Positions 9,752-19,391 of a stretch of DNA of 64,000 nt are shown here, piece by piece. This stretch comes from Virgibacillus chiguensis (GTDB lineage: Bacteria > Bacillota > Bacilli > Bacillales > Amphibacillaceae), in assembly GCF_900129865.1 (NCBI RefSeq), contig NZ_FQXD01000007.1, positions 131,547-195,546 on the forward strand. Direction: 5' to 3'. The translations under genes were made by a program, and so were the position numbers. The notes below the pieces were generated by a model. The model was given only the letters and a program-made list of their open reading frames with translations. It was not told the DNA's origin and did no database searches. How positions within the stretch are numbered: position 1 is the first letter of the stretch; each line of letters opens with the position of its first letter.

Positions 9752-9827
9752 AGGTGCTGTTATACTCTCGCTTAAATTTGTCCAGATCCAATCTACAAAT
9801 TCTTGAAATGGCAGTCTTACAGCACCT
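9752..9827. other. nested inverted repeat in the opuC-MFS intergenic region
   Basis: AGGTGCTGT (9752-9760) is complementary to ACAGCACCT (9819-9827). Between them AATTTGT pairs with ACAAATT around TCCAGATCCAATCT. This gives a long stem with an internal loop in the otherwise empty stretch 9612-9914. No T-run follows. It may be a convergent terminator or the relic of a small element. Confidence 0.35.
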
Positions 9828-9914
9828 TATATCACGGATAAACTTAGAAAAAAATAGAGAGAGAGGAATAATTTATTTAGAAAAACACAGCAGAAGATGT
9901 TGCTATCTATAGAA

Positions 9915-9946
9915 CCACGCTGTCAACAATCATGCAGACAGCGTGG
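9915..9946 (-). terminator. hairpin overlapping the MFS stop codon
   Basis: CCACGCTGTC and GACAGCGTGG form a perfect 10-bp stem with a 12-nt loop. The TGA of the MFS gene (9930-9932) lies in the loop, so the last codons of the gene are part of the hairpin. There is little of a T-tract on the minus strand. Confidence 0.5.
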
Positions 9947-11228
9947 ATTCTTCCCTTCTTTTTTGTTTTAATCGTGCCCAATATACGATCGGTATTAACA
10001 TAAGCGCGACAGATGTACCAATAAACCCTAACATCGCATAGCTTGAATAAGCTACGATAACACCGGATACAACACTTCCGAATGAACCACCAAGTGCTAC
10101 CCAAACATCAATGGACCCTTGTGTTTTTGCTCGATGATGAATCGTTGTGGAATCGATAATAATGGATGTTCCACTGATAACCCCGAAGTTCCAACCAAGA
10201 CCTAATAGAATAAGAGCGATCGTTAAACCAATGAATGAATCACCAGGGACAAAAGCGGCCAAAACTCCAGATATAGCTAACGTAATTGCTGTGGCGACCG
10301 CCATGGCATTTCTACCAATCCGATCTACTAACGCTCCTGTAGCAAGTGATGGCAAATACATCGCGGCGATATGAAGACCAATCACCATTCCAATTGCTGT
10401 TAAGCCGCCACCATGATTTTGCATATGAACAGGCGTCATGGTCATAACCGCAACCATAACAACTTGAGATAACACTAGGAGCATTGCCCCAGCAAATATC
10501 CCAACGCGACTTACTTTTTGAGCTGGAATAGATTCTACAGATTCAGTATGCTTTTGCTTTACTTCATAAGCGGCTAGAGCCCTTGCAATGATTAAAGGGT
10601 CTGGTCGCATAAACAAGAAAATCGTTAGCCCAGCTAACAAATAGGCTACGGCAGCAAGAATAAACGGACCAGCTAATGGGTGCATTCCGATAGCCTTAGC
10701 CACTTCTCCCATTGGTGTAACTAAATTAGGACCAGCCACAGCGCCAAATGTCGTGGCAACCATAGCAATACTAACAGATTTAGCCCGTTGTTTTTCAGAA
10801 GCAAGGTCCGTACCCGCATAACGAGCCATTAAGTTCGTCGCTGTACCTGCACCATACACAAAAAGAGATATAAATAACAACAGTACACTATTCATGTTCG
10901 CAGCTACTATGACGCCAATAGCGCCAACGCCCCCGGAAATAAATCCAAAGGTCAATCCGTGACGACGTCCTAAACGTTGTGTCAAACGCCCTACAAGATA
11001 TGCAGCTAGTGCCGAACCAAGCGTAAATAAAGCTGCCGGTACCCCTGCAAAACTTTCTGTTCCTAGCATATCTTGAGCTAGCAGTGCTCCAACAGTAATA
11101 CCAGCAGCTAATCCTGCACCGCCAAAAATTTGCGATAGTAAAACAATCCATAAAGATCGTTTATACAGCTTTTGCCTTTCTTCCTGTGACTCCATATATT
11201 GTTGAATCATTTTCTTCTTTTCTTTCAT
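9930..11228 (-). CDS. major facilitator superfamily transporter
   Basis: This 432-residue polytopic protein has about 12 hydrophobic helices and the MFS loop motif after helix 2 (GRLTQRLGRRHGLTFG, ~residue 85-100). A related loop follows helix 8 (GALVDRIGRNAMAVATA). It is likely a proton-driven efflux or uptake carrier in the cytoplasmic membrane, of the drug-efflux-like type; the substrate is unknown. I start at the ATG at 11228 because GAGGGGGAGGGGC lies immediately upstream, discarding a ten-residue extension to 11258. It is monocistronic. Confidence 0.85.
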   Translation of the reverse strand: MKEKKKMIQQYMESQEERQKLYKRSLWIVLLSQIFGGAGLAAGITVGALLAQDMLGTESFAGVPAALFTLGSALAAYLVGRLTQRLGRRHGLTFGFISGGVGAIGVIVAANMNSVLLLFISLFVYGAGTATNLMARYAGTDLASEKQRAKSVSIAMVATTFGAVAGPNLVTPMGEVAKAIGMHPLAGPFILAAVAYLLAGLTIFLFMRPDPLIIARALAAYEVKQKHTESVESIPAQKVSRVGIFAGAMLLVLSQVVMVAVMTMTPVHMQNHGGGLTAIGMVIGLHIAAMYLPSLATGALVDRIGRNAMAVATAITLAISGVLAAFVPGDSFIGLTIALILLGLGWNFGVISGTSIIIDSTTIHHRAKTQGSIDVWVALGGSFGSVVSGVIVAYSSYAMLGFIGTSVALMLIPIVYWARLKQKRREESTLSA

Positions 11229-11605
11229 TGCCCCTCCCCCTCTCTTAAATCCGAACAAAGATAAGCTTATACTATAATAGAACTAAATAGCATTCTCACC
11301 AAAAAAGCTATGTAGTTAAGCTCATCACTATATTCAGCTTCAACAACCCACCATTACCATATTTATATTTGCAACACAGATATTTTTAAGTAGAGTACTA
11401 TTTGTTAAAAACCATATCGGTTCATCCACCCTATAAATACCTACCAAGGTATTATACAAGACGATTTACCTTAATGCTATCTATCTGTTTAAGAATATGT
11501 AATTACAACTATACAGATGCTTATGGTTTAATGATAGAATGATAACATTAAACCATACGCAACGAACTGAAAATTCACAACCTAAAATAGAGGAGGAAAC
11601 GATAA

Positions 11606-11647
11606 ATGAATGGCTTGAAAAATATTATTAAAGCCCTAGACCTTTAA
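11606..11647 (+). CDS. possible 13-codon micro-ORF with strong SD
   Basis: ATG at 11606 encodes MNGLKNIIKALDL and stops at TAA 11645. A perfect AGGAGG sits at 11591-11596. The 3' half of the frame forms one arm of an inverted repeat (AATATTATTAAAG at 11621-11633 against CTTTAATAATAT at 11642-11653). It could be a tiny peptide or leader, or chance. The surrounding 11229-11684 holds nothing else I recognise. Confidence 0.3.
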   Translation: MNGLKNIIKALDL

Positions 11648-11684
11648 TAATATATTACAACGTTTGTTGTTTTTAACGTTTGCT

Positions 11685-11855
11685 TTAATAAAAACTAAAC
11701 ACCAATAATAAAAATGTTTCGAGGAGAAGCAAATAGATTAAATATCGACCATATTTAAATGTATTTTCGTCGTTATTTGAGTTTTTGAAAGTCAATCCAA
11801 ATAAAATGAGGACTGTAATTGCCAAAAGAATTTTCACTATCGTTAAACTCGACAT
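11685..11855 (-). CDS. small membrane protein, 56 residues
   Basis: An ATG at 11855 follows GGAAGGAGTG at good spacing and opens a 56-residue protein. It has two hydrophobic segments (residues ~5-22, KILLAITVLILFGL, and ~38-56, YLIYLLLLETFLLLVFSFY) separated by a polar loop rich in N, D and K. It would be a two-span membrane protein. I do not recognise a family. It is convergent with the micro-ORF at 11606-11647 and stands alone. Confidence 0.6.
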   Translation of the reverse strand: MSSLTIVKILLAITVLILFGLTFKNSNNDENTFKYGRYLIYLLLLETFLLLVFSFY

Positions 11856-12010
11856 ATTGAACACTCCTTCCTAAGTTCTCTTTTTCCACCAAAATTTCAC
11901 CCCTCTTTTCTGTAAAATGAGATGTGCTCTCCCTTTTTTTACCCAATTAATCATTTCCATAAATATGAAGAAAATCCTTCCTAAACTTCCTATATATCTT
12001 TCTTACCAAA

Positions 12011-12451
12011 GTGCTTAACGAATATGCACAACAACTGTTCGCTAGTGATATATTTACAACTTCTCGTACAAAATATACGGTACACACCGTACAATTAACC
12101 GTACGTGACCTTGGTTACGCTAAAGGAGCTACTACGTATGAGCTGTTTAAACGAGCGAGCGACCTCGGTTTAAAATTATGCCCTCTTGAATTAGCAGTCT
12201 ACCTCAGACTGGAATACGTAGATCAGCCATAATATAGCTTGAATAATAGTTCAAAACGCCATCAAGCTCCATCCGGCTCCATTACAATAGCATCACAAAT
12301 AGAAACAGAAGACGATTATTTCCCTAAAGGGTTCTACCTAAGGAGAATTAACGATGTATTATGGCTTCGAGGTTACCTTGCTGATCATTTGCACGTATGG
12401 AACCCAGGCGACCACTTTATTTTTTGTCAAACAAATTTCAGAAAAACTTAG
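12011..12451 (+). pseudogene. conserved hypothetical protein split by an in-frame TAA
   Basis: Two open stretches in the same frame (12011-12229 and 12233-12451) are separated only by a TAA at 12230-12232. The first ends GLKLCPLELAVYLRLEYVDQP. The second has GSITIASQIETEDDYFPKGFYLRRI and LWLRGY, and then HVWNPGDHFIFC. From memory these are consecutive parts of one Bacillaceae protein family of unknown function with pattern LCPLE..LRL.YLDQPEGY and GFYLRR..LWLRGY. The stop falls where a Glu codon (GAA) would be expected. The N-terminus also seems absent or frame-disrupted upstream of 12011. Most likely a decayed gene. Confidence 0.7.
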
Positions 12452-12520
12452 CTATCATGACAATAGCCATAATTTTTCTTATGCTATAAACCATTTAAAA
12501 AGTTATACTTTCCTATAGTG
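12449..12520. repeat. dispersed degenerate repeat, copy A
   Basis: Starts AAAAACTTAGCT, has CTTATGCTATAAACC in the middle and ends ATACTTTCCTA. The same order of blocks recurs at 14837-14897, 22691-22783 and 24391-24476, always between genes. Confidence 0.5.
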
Positions 12521-12571
12521 AAAAAAAGCAATGCATTCCCTCTGTAAACTAGGAATAAAATTGCTTTTTTT
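12521..12571. terminator. bidirectional terminator-like hairpin
   Basis: AAAAAAAGCAAT (12521-12532) pairs with ATTGCTTTTTTT (12560-12571). An inner ATTCC/GGAAT stem lies in the 27-nt loop, and both strands end in T-runs. It sits between the split pseudogene (plus) and the chemoreceptor gene (minus). Confidence 0.75.
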
Positions 12572-12757
12572 CAAAACATTAAACGGGGGATAAATGTTTA
12601 GTCAACCTATCCTATTTGATGTTTCTTATCCGCTATACACAAATATTCTCACCTAATCCATATAGGTTCTCATTGTTAACAAGTATGGCACTAACTGCGA
12701 CATCAAATAAATGACTACCATCGATATGGCACTTCCTTCACGTTATTAATGATCTCT

Positions 12758-14767
12758 CTAAAATGTAAACTTCGTCATCAACTGATGAAGCTTGTCTGCT
12801 AACTCCTCCATTCTTTCTGAATTACGCACAATCTCTTCCATAGAACTACTTGTTTCTTCTGTAGTCGCAGATATTTCTTCTACCCCAGCAGCAGCCTGTT
12901 CTGCACTAGAAGCAACCTCCTCAATCGAACGATTCATATCTTGGCTTGACGCTGTCATATCACGGAGATGATTGGACATGTTTGTAATATGCTCTCCCAT
13001 TTGAGCGATAGATGTGTTGATTTGCACAAATGTTTCTAACGTCGTTTGAATTTGGCTTGCCCCCACTTCCACCTCTTGGTATCCTGTTTGCAAAGATGTC
13101 GTTACGTTCATTGATTCTTGTTGAATATTGCCAACAATTTCCGTAATATCCGTTACAGATGTTGCCACTTCTTCTGCAAGCTTTCTTATCTCCGCGGCTA
13201 CTACGGCAAAGCCTTGTCCATGTTCCCCTGCACGAGCAGCTTCTATAGAAGCATTCAAAGCTAATAAATTCGTTTGATCTGCAATATCATGAACGATCGT
13301 AATTAATTCACTAATCTGTTTTGACTGCTGATCAAGACCCCTTACTTTTTCAACCGCCTCATGAACAATATGATAAATGGTATCCATTTGTTCCTTCGAT
13401 GCTTGCATTCGCCTGCTTCCCTCATCTGTTAAGTTTTGAACTTTTTTAGAGTTCGTCTCCGTCAGCTCCCCTTTTTCATTCACATCTTTCATTTTCGTGT
13501 CAAATTCACCCATCCCATGAGCTAACTGATTCGCACTATGAGCTTGCGTCTCTGAACCTGCAGCAAGTTCCTCCATCGTTGCAGCAATTTGGTCTGTACC
13601 AGCATGTACTTCATTCGCAAATTGCGTTAAGTCTTCACTATGATGACGAACCGCCTCGGAAGCTGTCTGCATTTCATCCAGTAAATGCCGCATATTTTCC
13701 CCCATCTTATTAGAAGCACGAACGAGTTGCCCTGTTTCATCTGCTGAATGTGAGATTAATGGTGGGTCGCTCAAGTCACCAGCAGCAATCTTATTCATGC
13801 GATACATAACAGATTTAATCGGTTTTGTTATTCGATTCGTAATGAGCAAGGAAAGAATGACACCGATAATAATAACGATAATCAAAGCAACAACAATAGG
13901 TATAATGACACTTTTGGCTTTACTGGCAAATTCCGCTTGATCTACTGTTCCACCAATAACCCAGCCAGTAGTTGGATTTGTAACAAAGCTGATCACTTTC
14001 TCTTCGTCATTTACTTCGTATTCCAAAGATCCTTGCTTTTGCGTATTTGTTAACTTTTCAAACAAAGTCTCATCCATCTGCTGTCCTACTTTTTCTTCCT
14101 CTGGATGAACAATATAATGCCCTGCTTGGTCAAGTACCATTGCATAACCCGTTTCTCCTATACTTACCTGATTTACCATATCCATTAATGTATTGATCGT
14201 TACATCAACAGCAAATACACCCTGCAACTTCTGTTTATCATAATAAGCCCTTGCTGCTGTCAACACCGTTTTTCCTGTACCCTCATCCACATAAGGGCGC
14301 GTCCAAATCGTCTCTCCATCTGCTTTTACAGCCTGTTGATACCAAGGTCTTTCTTTCGGGTTGTAGTTTTCATCTAAATCACCTGTAGGATCAATCATAT
14401 CCCCTGTCTTTTCATCACCTGCATATATAAACGCAATCGAAGCATGAGCATCTTTAGTCTCTTGTAAACGTGATATTAATTCCGCATGATTTTCTTGTTT
14501 ATACTCCAACAACAAGCTATTAACAGTATACTGTTGAATAATATTGTCTGTATTACTAAAAAACATGTCAAAAGTTTCACTCATGCTTTTCATTTGGCTT
14601 TCTGAACTATTTGTCAGTTCATTCACCATCATTTTAATGGTAAAATTATAACTAATAAGTGCAACTGTTCCACCTGCAAATAGAATGAGCAGTGTAAAAG
14701 GAATAAGTAATTTTGTTTTTATTGATTTTTGTTTAAAAATATGTCGGTTATTCTTGTTAGTGACCAT
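12758..14767 (-). CDS. methyl-accepting chemotaxis protein, Cache-type
   Basis: This 669-residue transmembrane chemoreceptor has TM1 near residues 20-45 and a periplasm-side dCache-like sensor domain with RPWYQQAV and ARAYYD motifs. TM2 lies near 285-310 and a HAMP domain follows ([20 protein letters not shown]). The long helical signalling domain carries the highly conserved hairpin tip [39 protein letters not shown]. It controls CheA through the chemotaxis array. RPWYQ and the aromatic/acidic cluster are typical of amino-acid-binding dCache receptors, but the ligand is not certain. The start at 14767 follows AGGGGAG. It is transcribed alone. Confidence 0.93.
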   Translation of the reverse strand: MVTNKNNRHIFKQKSIKTKLLIPFTLLILFAGGTVALISYNFTIKMMVNELTNSSESQMKSMSETFDMFFSNTDNIIQQYTVNSLLLEYKQENHAELISRLQETKDAHASIAFIYAGDEKTGDMIDPTGDLDENYNPKERPWYQQAVKADGETIWTRPYVDEGTGKTVLTAARAYYDKQKLQGVFAVDVTINTLMDMVNQVSIGETGYAMVLDQAGHYIVHPEEEKVGQQMDETLFEKLTNTQKQGSLEYEVNDEEKVISFVTNPTTGWVIGGTVDQAEFASKAKSVIIPIVVALIIVIIIGVILSLLITNRITKPIKSVMYRMNKIAAGDLSDPPLISHSADETGQLVRASNKMGENMRHLLDEMQTASEAVRHHSEDLTQFANEVHAGTDQIAATMEELAAGSETQAHSANQLAHGMGEFDTKMKDVNEKGELTETNSKKVQNLTDEGSRRMQASKEQMDTIYHIVHEAVEKVRGLDQQSKQISELITIVHDIADQTNLLALNASIEAARAGEHGQGFAVVAAEIRKLAEEVATSVTDITEIVGNIQQESMNVTTSLQTGYQEVEVGASQIQTTLETFVQINTSIAQMGEHITNMSNHLRDMTASSQDMNRSIEEVASSAEQAAAGVEEISATTEETSSSMEEIVRNSERMEELADKLHQLMTKFTF

Positions 14768-14836
14768 ATCTTCTCCCCTAACAATGTAGTTATAAATGAT
14801 AATACTTGCATGAAGCAACTGGATTTTCAATATTAG

Positions 14837-14897
14837 AAAAACTTAGCTAATCATTTTACTTACACTATATTCCTTAAAACTTACACTTTCCTAGTAC
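14837..14897. repeat. dispersed degenerate repeat, copy B
   Basis: AAAAACTTAGCTAATC at the left end and ACACTTTCCTAGTA at the right flank a shortened version of copy A. The rest of the gap 14898-15145 holds nothing I can name. Confidence 0.45.
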
Positions 14898-15145
14898 TAA
14901 AAATTCGTTTTTAATAACAAAACCAAGAAAGTTCGAAGGTAAATCCAGTCACAAGGAAGTTCAAGATAGAGTGCTCTTTCATTGGCAGCTGTTCGTAACC
15001 TTTGGAAACGTAGCTTATCATCGTTGAAAGCCGTTGTGTTACATCTTCTATAAAGACTATAATTTATACTTCCTAAAACCCCCTTAGGAAACAGCGTATT
15101 TAGATGATAGACTTATCCAATACATAGCATCCATTCTGGTGAAAA

Positions 15146-15634
15146 CTAGAATTCTTTTAAATTTGTCGTTGTAAGGAAATTTATGGAATTAAATCGATAT
15201 TCTATGTTATTCGCCTCCATTTTCGTTCGGCAAAGCAATAAACAGTTGTCGTCTCCGCTAATAATACCAGCAATCTCTTTCCAATGAAGGCACTCGATGA
15301 AATAACCAATCGCTTTAGCATTGCCTGGTTCTGACTTTACAATTACAAAATTACCTGAAACATGAACAGATAATATCGTATCAGAAAATAATTCTTGCAT
15401 TTTTTTTATCGGGTGATTCGTATATTTATTAAACTTCTCAAAAAAGCCATATACGTTATCCCCATTTGGGAAACGCTTTTTACCTATCTCCATTTCTTTT
15501 AAATCTTTAGAGAGTGTGGACTTTGCTACATGATAGCCAGCGTCAGACAATCGTTTGCGTAATTCCGCTTGCGTTCCAATTTCATTTGTCATAATAAGTT
15601 CTCTTATTTTGCGTTGGCGCTTTTGCTTATTCAT
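15146..15634 (-). CDS. argR: ArgR/AhrC-family arginine regulator
   Basis: This 162-residue protein starts at 15634, where GGGGGAA precedes the ATG; an upstream extension to 15763 is not conserved. The N-terminal winged helix (RKIRELIMTNEIGTQAELRKRLSDAGYHVAKSTLSKDLKEM) has the ArgR pattern. The C-terminal oligomerisation/arginine-binding domain carries GNAKAIGYFIE and GIISGDDNCLLLC, close to the GTIAGDDT motif of ArgR. It lies at the 3' end of the arc cluster, 163 nt after arcC, where ArgR-type activators of the deiminase pathway are often found. Likely an arginine-dependent activator of arcA. Confidence 0.9.
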   Translation of the reverse strand: MNKQKRQRKIRELIMTNEIGTQAELRKRLSDAGYHVAKSTLSKDLKEMEIGKKRFPNGDNVYGFFEKFNKYTNHPIKKMQELFSDTILSVHVSGNFVIVKSEPGNAKAIGYFIECLHWKEIAGIISGDDNCLLLCRTKMEANNIEYRFNSINFLTTTNLKEF

Positions 15635-15796
15635 ACTAGTTTCCCCCTGGAATATGTGAGAGAATCTGTAAACATGTAAATGCATGTTTATACTCTTTTC
15701 ATTACGATCCACAAAACGTAAAGCTAACCCCTTCGACATATTATGATGGAAAGATACACCCACATCATTTACATTTACGATTCTCTCCTATTTTTC

Positions 15797-16738
15797 CTAT
15801 GCTTTAACGATCGTTCCAGCACGACCCTCTATCGCTTCTAATGCTTTATTCAGTGACGTAATAATGCATTTCCTTCCTAGTTTTGATTCAGCAAACGCGA
15901 TGGCAGCCCTTATTTTGGGAAGCATACTACCCGCAGCAAACTGTCCTTCTTCAGCAAATCTTTTTAGAGCTTCTACCCCTACTTCATGAAGCGCTTGTTG
16001 CTGTGGGGAATTATAATTCGTATATACATGCTCGACTTCAGTTAAAATCATTAAAGTGTCTGCTTGAATGAGTTCAGCTAATGTCTCGGAGGCAAAATCT
16101 TTATCAATGACTGCTTCCAAGCCAAATATTTTATTGTCTTGTCGATATACTGGAACACCTCCGCCTCCTGTGCTAATGACAACAGTATCGTTATTAACCA
16201 TTGTTTTAATGACCGCATGCTCTAAGATGCTGACAGGCTGTGGGGAAGGGACAACTTTCCGAAAGCCTCGTCCAGCATCCTCACGAAATTGTACATCATC
16301 TGTTTGCATTTGTTTTTTAGCCTCCTCTTCGGAGTAAAAAGGACCAATAGGCTTTGTTGGATGACGAAAAGCTTCATCAGTAGGATCTACTTCTACACGT
16401 GTAACAATAGAAGCAACTTCTTTATTCAATCCTTCTTTCTGCAACTGTTCGTCTAACGCATTTTCCAACCAATAACCAATCATTCCCTGACTCATTGCCC
16501 CACATGTATCTAAAGGCATGGCAGGTGTTTGTTCACTATCTGACTGTATTTGCTGTAATAATATATTGCCAACTTGAGGACCATTTCCATGGGTAATAGC
16601 TACTTGATAACCTTGTTTTATAATCTCAATTAATTGTTCTGCTGTTTGATTTAATGCTTTCTGTTGCGCTATAGCAGTGGCGCTTCCAGATTGAATCGCA
16701 TTTCCACCAAGCGCAATAACGATGCGTTTACCTCTCAT
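15797..16738 (-). CDS. arcC: carbamate kinase
   Basis: This 313-residue amino-acid-kinase-fold enzyme makes ATP from carbamoyl phosphate and ADP, the last step of the arginine deiminase pathway. Signatures seen are IVIALGGNAIQ at the N-terminus, ITHGNGPQVGNI (~52-63), VISTGGGGVPV (~188-198) and GSMLPKIRAAI near residue 272. Length is normal. It lies 32 nt after arcD in the same operon. Confidence 0.96.
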   Translation of the reverse strand: MRGKRIVIALGGNAIQSGSATAIAQQKALNQTAEQLIEIIKQGYQVAITHGNGPQVGNILLQQIQSDSEQTPAMPLDTCGAMSQGMIGYWLENALDEQLQKEGLNKEVASIVTRVEVDPTDEAFRHPTKPIGPFYSEEEAKKQMQTDDVQFREDAGRGFRKVVPSPQPVSILEHAVIKTMVNNDTVVISTGGGGVPVYRQDNKIFGLEAVIDKDFASETLAELIQADTLMILTEVEHVYTNYNSPQQQALHEVGVEALKRFAEEGQFAAGSMLPKIRAAIAFAESKLGRKCIITSLNKALEAIEGRAGTIVKA

Positions 16739-16770
16739 ATTTCCACTCCTTTTACTGAATCTTTCGTTAT

Positions 16771-18207
16771 TTAAATGTTTATTTTTCCTGTCAATAATCC
16801 AGCTAGTGCGATAACACCTAGGATAACAATGATAAACATGAACATTCTTTCTATTTTTGTATCTTGTTTTTGAATATTATTTTCTTTTAATGCCCATTTA
16901 TAAAGAATAATGCCTGGTGCATACAGCAACATTGTTAACAATAAATAATCGATTCCAGCTGCATATACAAGCCATATTGCATAAATACTTGCAATGACAC
17001 CGACGATTTTTTCCTTTTTACGTTTTTTCACTGATTGATACGTTTCGCCCGTTAAAGTCAGTTTTACTTGATAAAATGCAGACAGCATATACGGAATTAA
17101 AATCGCTGAAGATGCTAGAGAAAAAGTAAAGTTATAGGCCGTTTCTGAAAATAAAAGAGTAATTAGAAATAGCTGTACGAGTCCATTTGTTAGCCATAAA
17201 GAGTTAACAGGTGCTTTATTTTTATTTTCTTTGGCTAACCATTTAGGGAACACATTATCTTTTGCAGTGACATAAGGCAATTCAGCCGCAAACATCGTCC
17301 ATCCTAGCCATGCTCCCATAACAGAAATAATTAGCCCGAGGTTAATAACAATGGCTCCCCATTTTCCGACAATTTCTTCCATCACATAAGCCATAGCTGG
17401 GTTAGGCAATGCGGCTAACTCCTCTCTAGGCATAATCCCTAAGGAGAGTAAAGAAATTAAAATATAAATAAGCAAGACACTGATCAAACCAATGACAGTT
17501 GCTTTTCCAACATCAGAGCGATTTTTCGCCCTACCCGACATAACAACTGCGCCTTCAATACCAATAAACACCCATAATGTTACAAGCATCGTACTTTTCA
17601 CTTGGTCTGCAACAGATCCCCACGAAAACCCTTCACTTCCCCAAAACTCAAATGTAAAAGTATCCCATTTGAATCCAATAATTGCAATGATAAGAAACAG
17701 GAATATGGGGATTACTTTTGCAATCGTAGCAATTGTGTTAATAAATGCAGCAGAGTTTATCCCTCGCAGTACAAGGTAGTGCACGAGCCATAAAGCAACA
17801 GATGCTCCTAGTATACTGGCTATATTTTGCCCCCCTTCAAATACTGGGATAAAATAACCAATGGAGGAGAATACCAACGTCGCGTAGGCTACGTTTCCTA
17901 ACCAAGCGGATAACCAATAGCCCCAGGCACTATTAAAGCCTAAAAACGTGCCAAACCCATCTTTCGCATAGCTGTATATACCACTGTCAAGTTCGGGTTT
18001 TCTCATTGTTAAATTTTGAAAGACAAAAGCAAGTGCTATGATCCCAATTCCAGTTATAATCCAGCCGATAATGACAGCACCAGCATTGGCTCCAAGCGCA
18101 ATATCTCCCGCTAAGTTAAATGCGCCTCCACCGACCATGGAACCAACTACAAGCGCAATCAACGCAACGAGACTTAGCCTTTTATCGTCTTCGCCCATTT
18201 TATTCAC
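16771..18207 (-). CDS. arcD: arginine/ornithine antiporter
   Basis: This 478-residue APC-superfamily carrier with about 12 membrane helices has the typical N-terminal substrate motif ALVVGSMVGGGAFNL. VFIGIEGAVVMSGRAKNRSDVGKAT (~215-240) is the conserved basic-amino-acid antiporter region. It exchanges external arginine for ornithine across the membrane, so import costs no energy. It lies between arcB and arcC in the cluster. The ArcD assignment rests on sequence type plus context. Confidence 0.95.
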   Translation of the reverse strand: MNKMGEDDKRLSLVALIALVVGSMVGGGAFNLAGDIALGANAGAVIIGWIITGIGIIALAFVFQNLTMRKPELDSGIYSYAKDGFGTFLGFNSAWGYWLSAWLGNVAYATLVFSSIGYFIPVFEGGQNIASILGASVALWLVHYLVLRGINSAAFINTIATIAKVIPIFLFLIIAIIGFKWDTFTFEFWGSEGFSWGSVADQVKSTMLVTLWVFIGIEGAVVMSGRAKNRSDVGKATVIGLISVLLIYILISLLSLGIMPREELAALPNPAMAYVMEEIVGKWGAIVINLGLIISVMGAWLGWTMFAAELPYVTAKDNVFPKWLAKENKNKAPVNSLWLTNGLVQLFLITLLFSETAYNFTFSLASSAILIPYMLSAFYQVKLTLTGETYQSVKKRKKEKIVGVIASIYAIWLVYAAGIDYLLLTMLLYAPGIILYKWALKENNIQKQDTKIERMFMFIIVILGVIALAGLLTGKINI

Positions 18208-18245
18208 CTTCTTTTAAAGAGTAGGGAGAAAAACGTTTCTCCCTC

Positions 18246-19262
18246 TTAGCTTTTTACATTTCCGTTTGTCGCAGCCATCACAGCTTTAATTGTGTGCAAC
18301 CTATTTTCTGCTTCTTCAAATACAAAGGAATTTTCACTTTGAAAGACCTCATCTGTTACTTCCATTTCTTTAAGACCAAATTTTCCATAAATTTCTCTAC
18401 CTACTTCCGTCTCTAAATCATGAAAGCTTGGTAAGCAGTGCAAAAACATCACTTGCTCATTCCCTGTTTTTTCGAGCATTTTTTTATTTACTTGATAAGG
18501 AGACAGTAATTCTATTCGCTCATTAAATTGATCCTCTTCTCCCATAGACACCCAGACATCTGTATAAATTACGTCAGCCCCCGAAACTGCTTCATCAATG
18601 TTTGATGTAACTGTTATTTTTCCGCCAGTCTCTTTAGACACTTCCTTGGCATAAGCAATGACGTCTTGTTCAGGAAACAAACTTTCAGGTGAACAAATGC
18701 GTACATCCATACCGACTTTTGCACCACCAATTAGCAAGCTATTTCCCATATTGTTTCTGCCATCACCTACATAGACGAGTTTCACGCCTTTAAGATGGCC
18801 AATATTTTCTTTAATTGTTAATAAATCAGCAAGAATTTGCGTCGGATGAAATTGGTTCGTTAATCCATTCCAAACTGGTACGCCTGAATGTTCGGCTAGA
18901 CCATTAACTGTGCTTTGTTCAAATCCTCGAAATTGAATACCATCAAACATTCTTCCTAGCACAATAGCTGTATCACGAACAGACTCTTTCTTACCAAATT
19001 GAATATCATTCTTTCCAAGGTACTCTGGGTGAGCTCCTAGGTCGATACAAGCAACCGTAAAAGCACATCGCGTTCTCGTTGACGGTTTTTCAAATAATAA
19101 AGCAATATTTTGCCCCTCCATGTAGCGATGCGTGATGCCGACTTTTTTCTTTTCTTTAAGATCGCTAGCAAGATCAAGCAAATAGTGAATTTCTTCTGTT
19201 GTAAAATCTTTTAATGTTAAAAAATGTCTACCGGCTAATTGATTTGTTAAAGTTGTCCCCAT
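18246..19262 (-). CDS. arcB: ornithine carbamoyltransferase, catabolic
   Basis: This 338-residue enzyme converts citrulline plus phosphate to ornithine plus carbamoyl phosphate in the deiminase pathway. The carbamoyl-phosphate site STRTRCAF is at ~57-64. [11 protein letters not shown] (~135-145) and the ornithine-binding HCLPSFHD (~275-282) follow, with DVWVSMGEE. Context (between arcA and arcD) rather than sequence alone indicates the catabolic role. It ends 39 nt before arcD. Confidence 0.96.
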   Translation of the reverse strand: MGTTLTNQLAGRHFLTLKDFTTEEIHYLLDLASDLKEKKKVGITHRYMEGQNIALLFEKPSTRTRCAFTVACIDLGAHPEYLGKNDIQFGKKESVRDTAIVLGRMFDGIQFRGFEQSTVNGLAEHSGVPVWNGLTNQFHPTQILADLLTIKENIGHLKGVKLVYVGDGRNNMGNSLLIGGAKVGMDVRICSPESLFPEQDVIAYAKEVSKETGGKITVTSNIDEAVSGADVIYTDVWVSMGEEDQFNERIELLSPYQVNKKMLEKTGNEQVMFLHCLPSFHDLETEVGREIYGKFGLKEMEVTDEVFQSENSFVFEEAENRLHTIKAVMAATNGNVKS

Positions 19263-19391
19263 ATTTCTTCCTCCTCGTAGTTGGGTAGAAGAAGGTAAAT
19301 GGATAAGATGTTCCTTCTTCTATCCACATTCATTTGATCAAAATCTCACAAAAACTGTTTCTTCCCTATTCTTCTTTCACCTAGAATTGAT

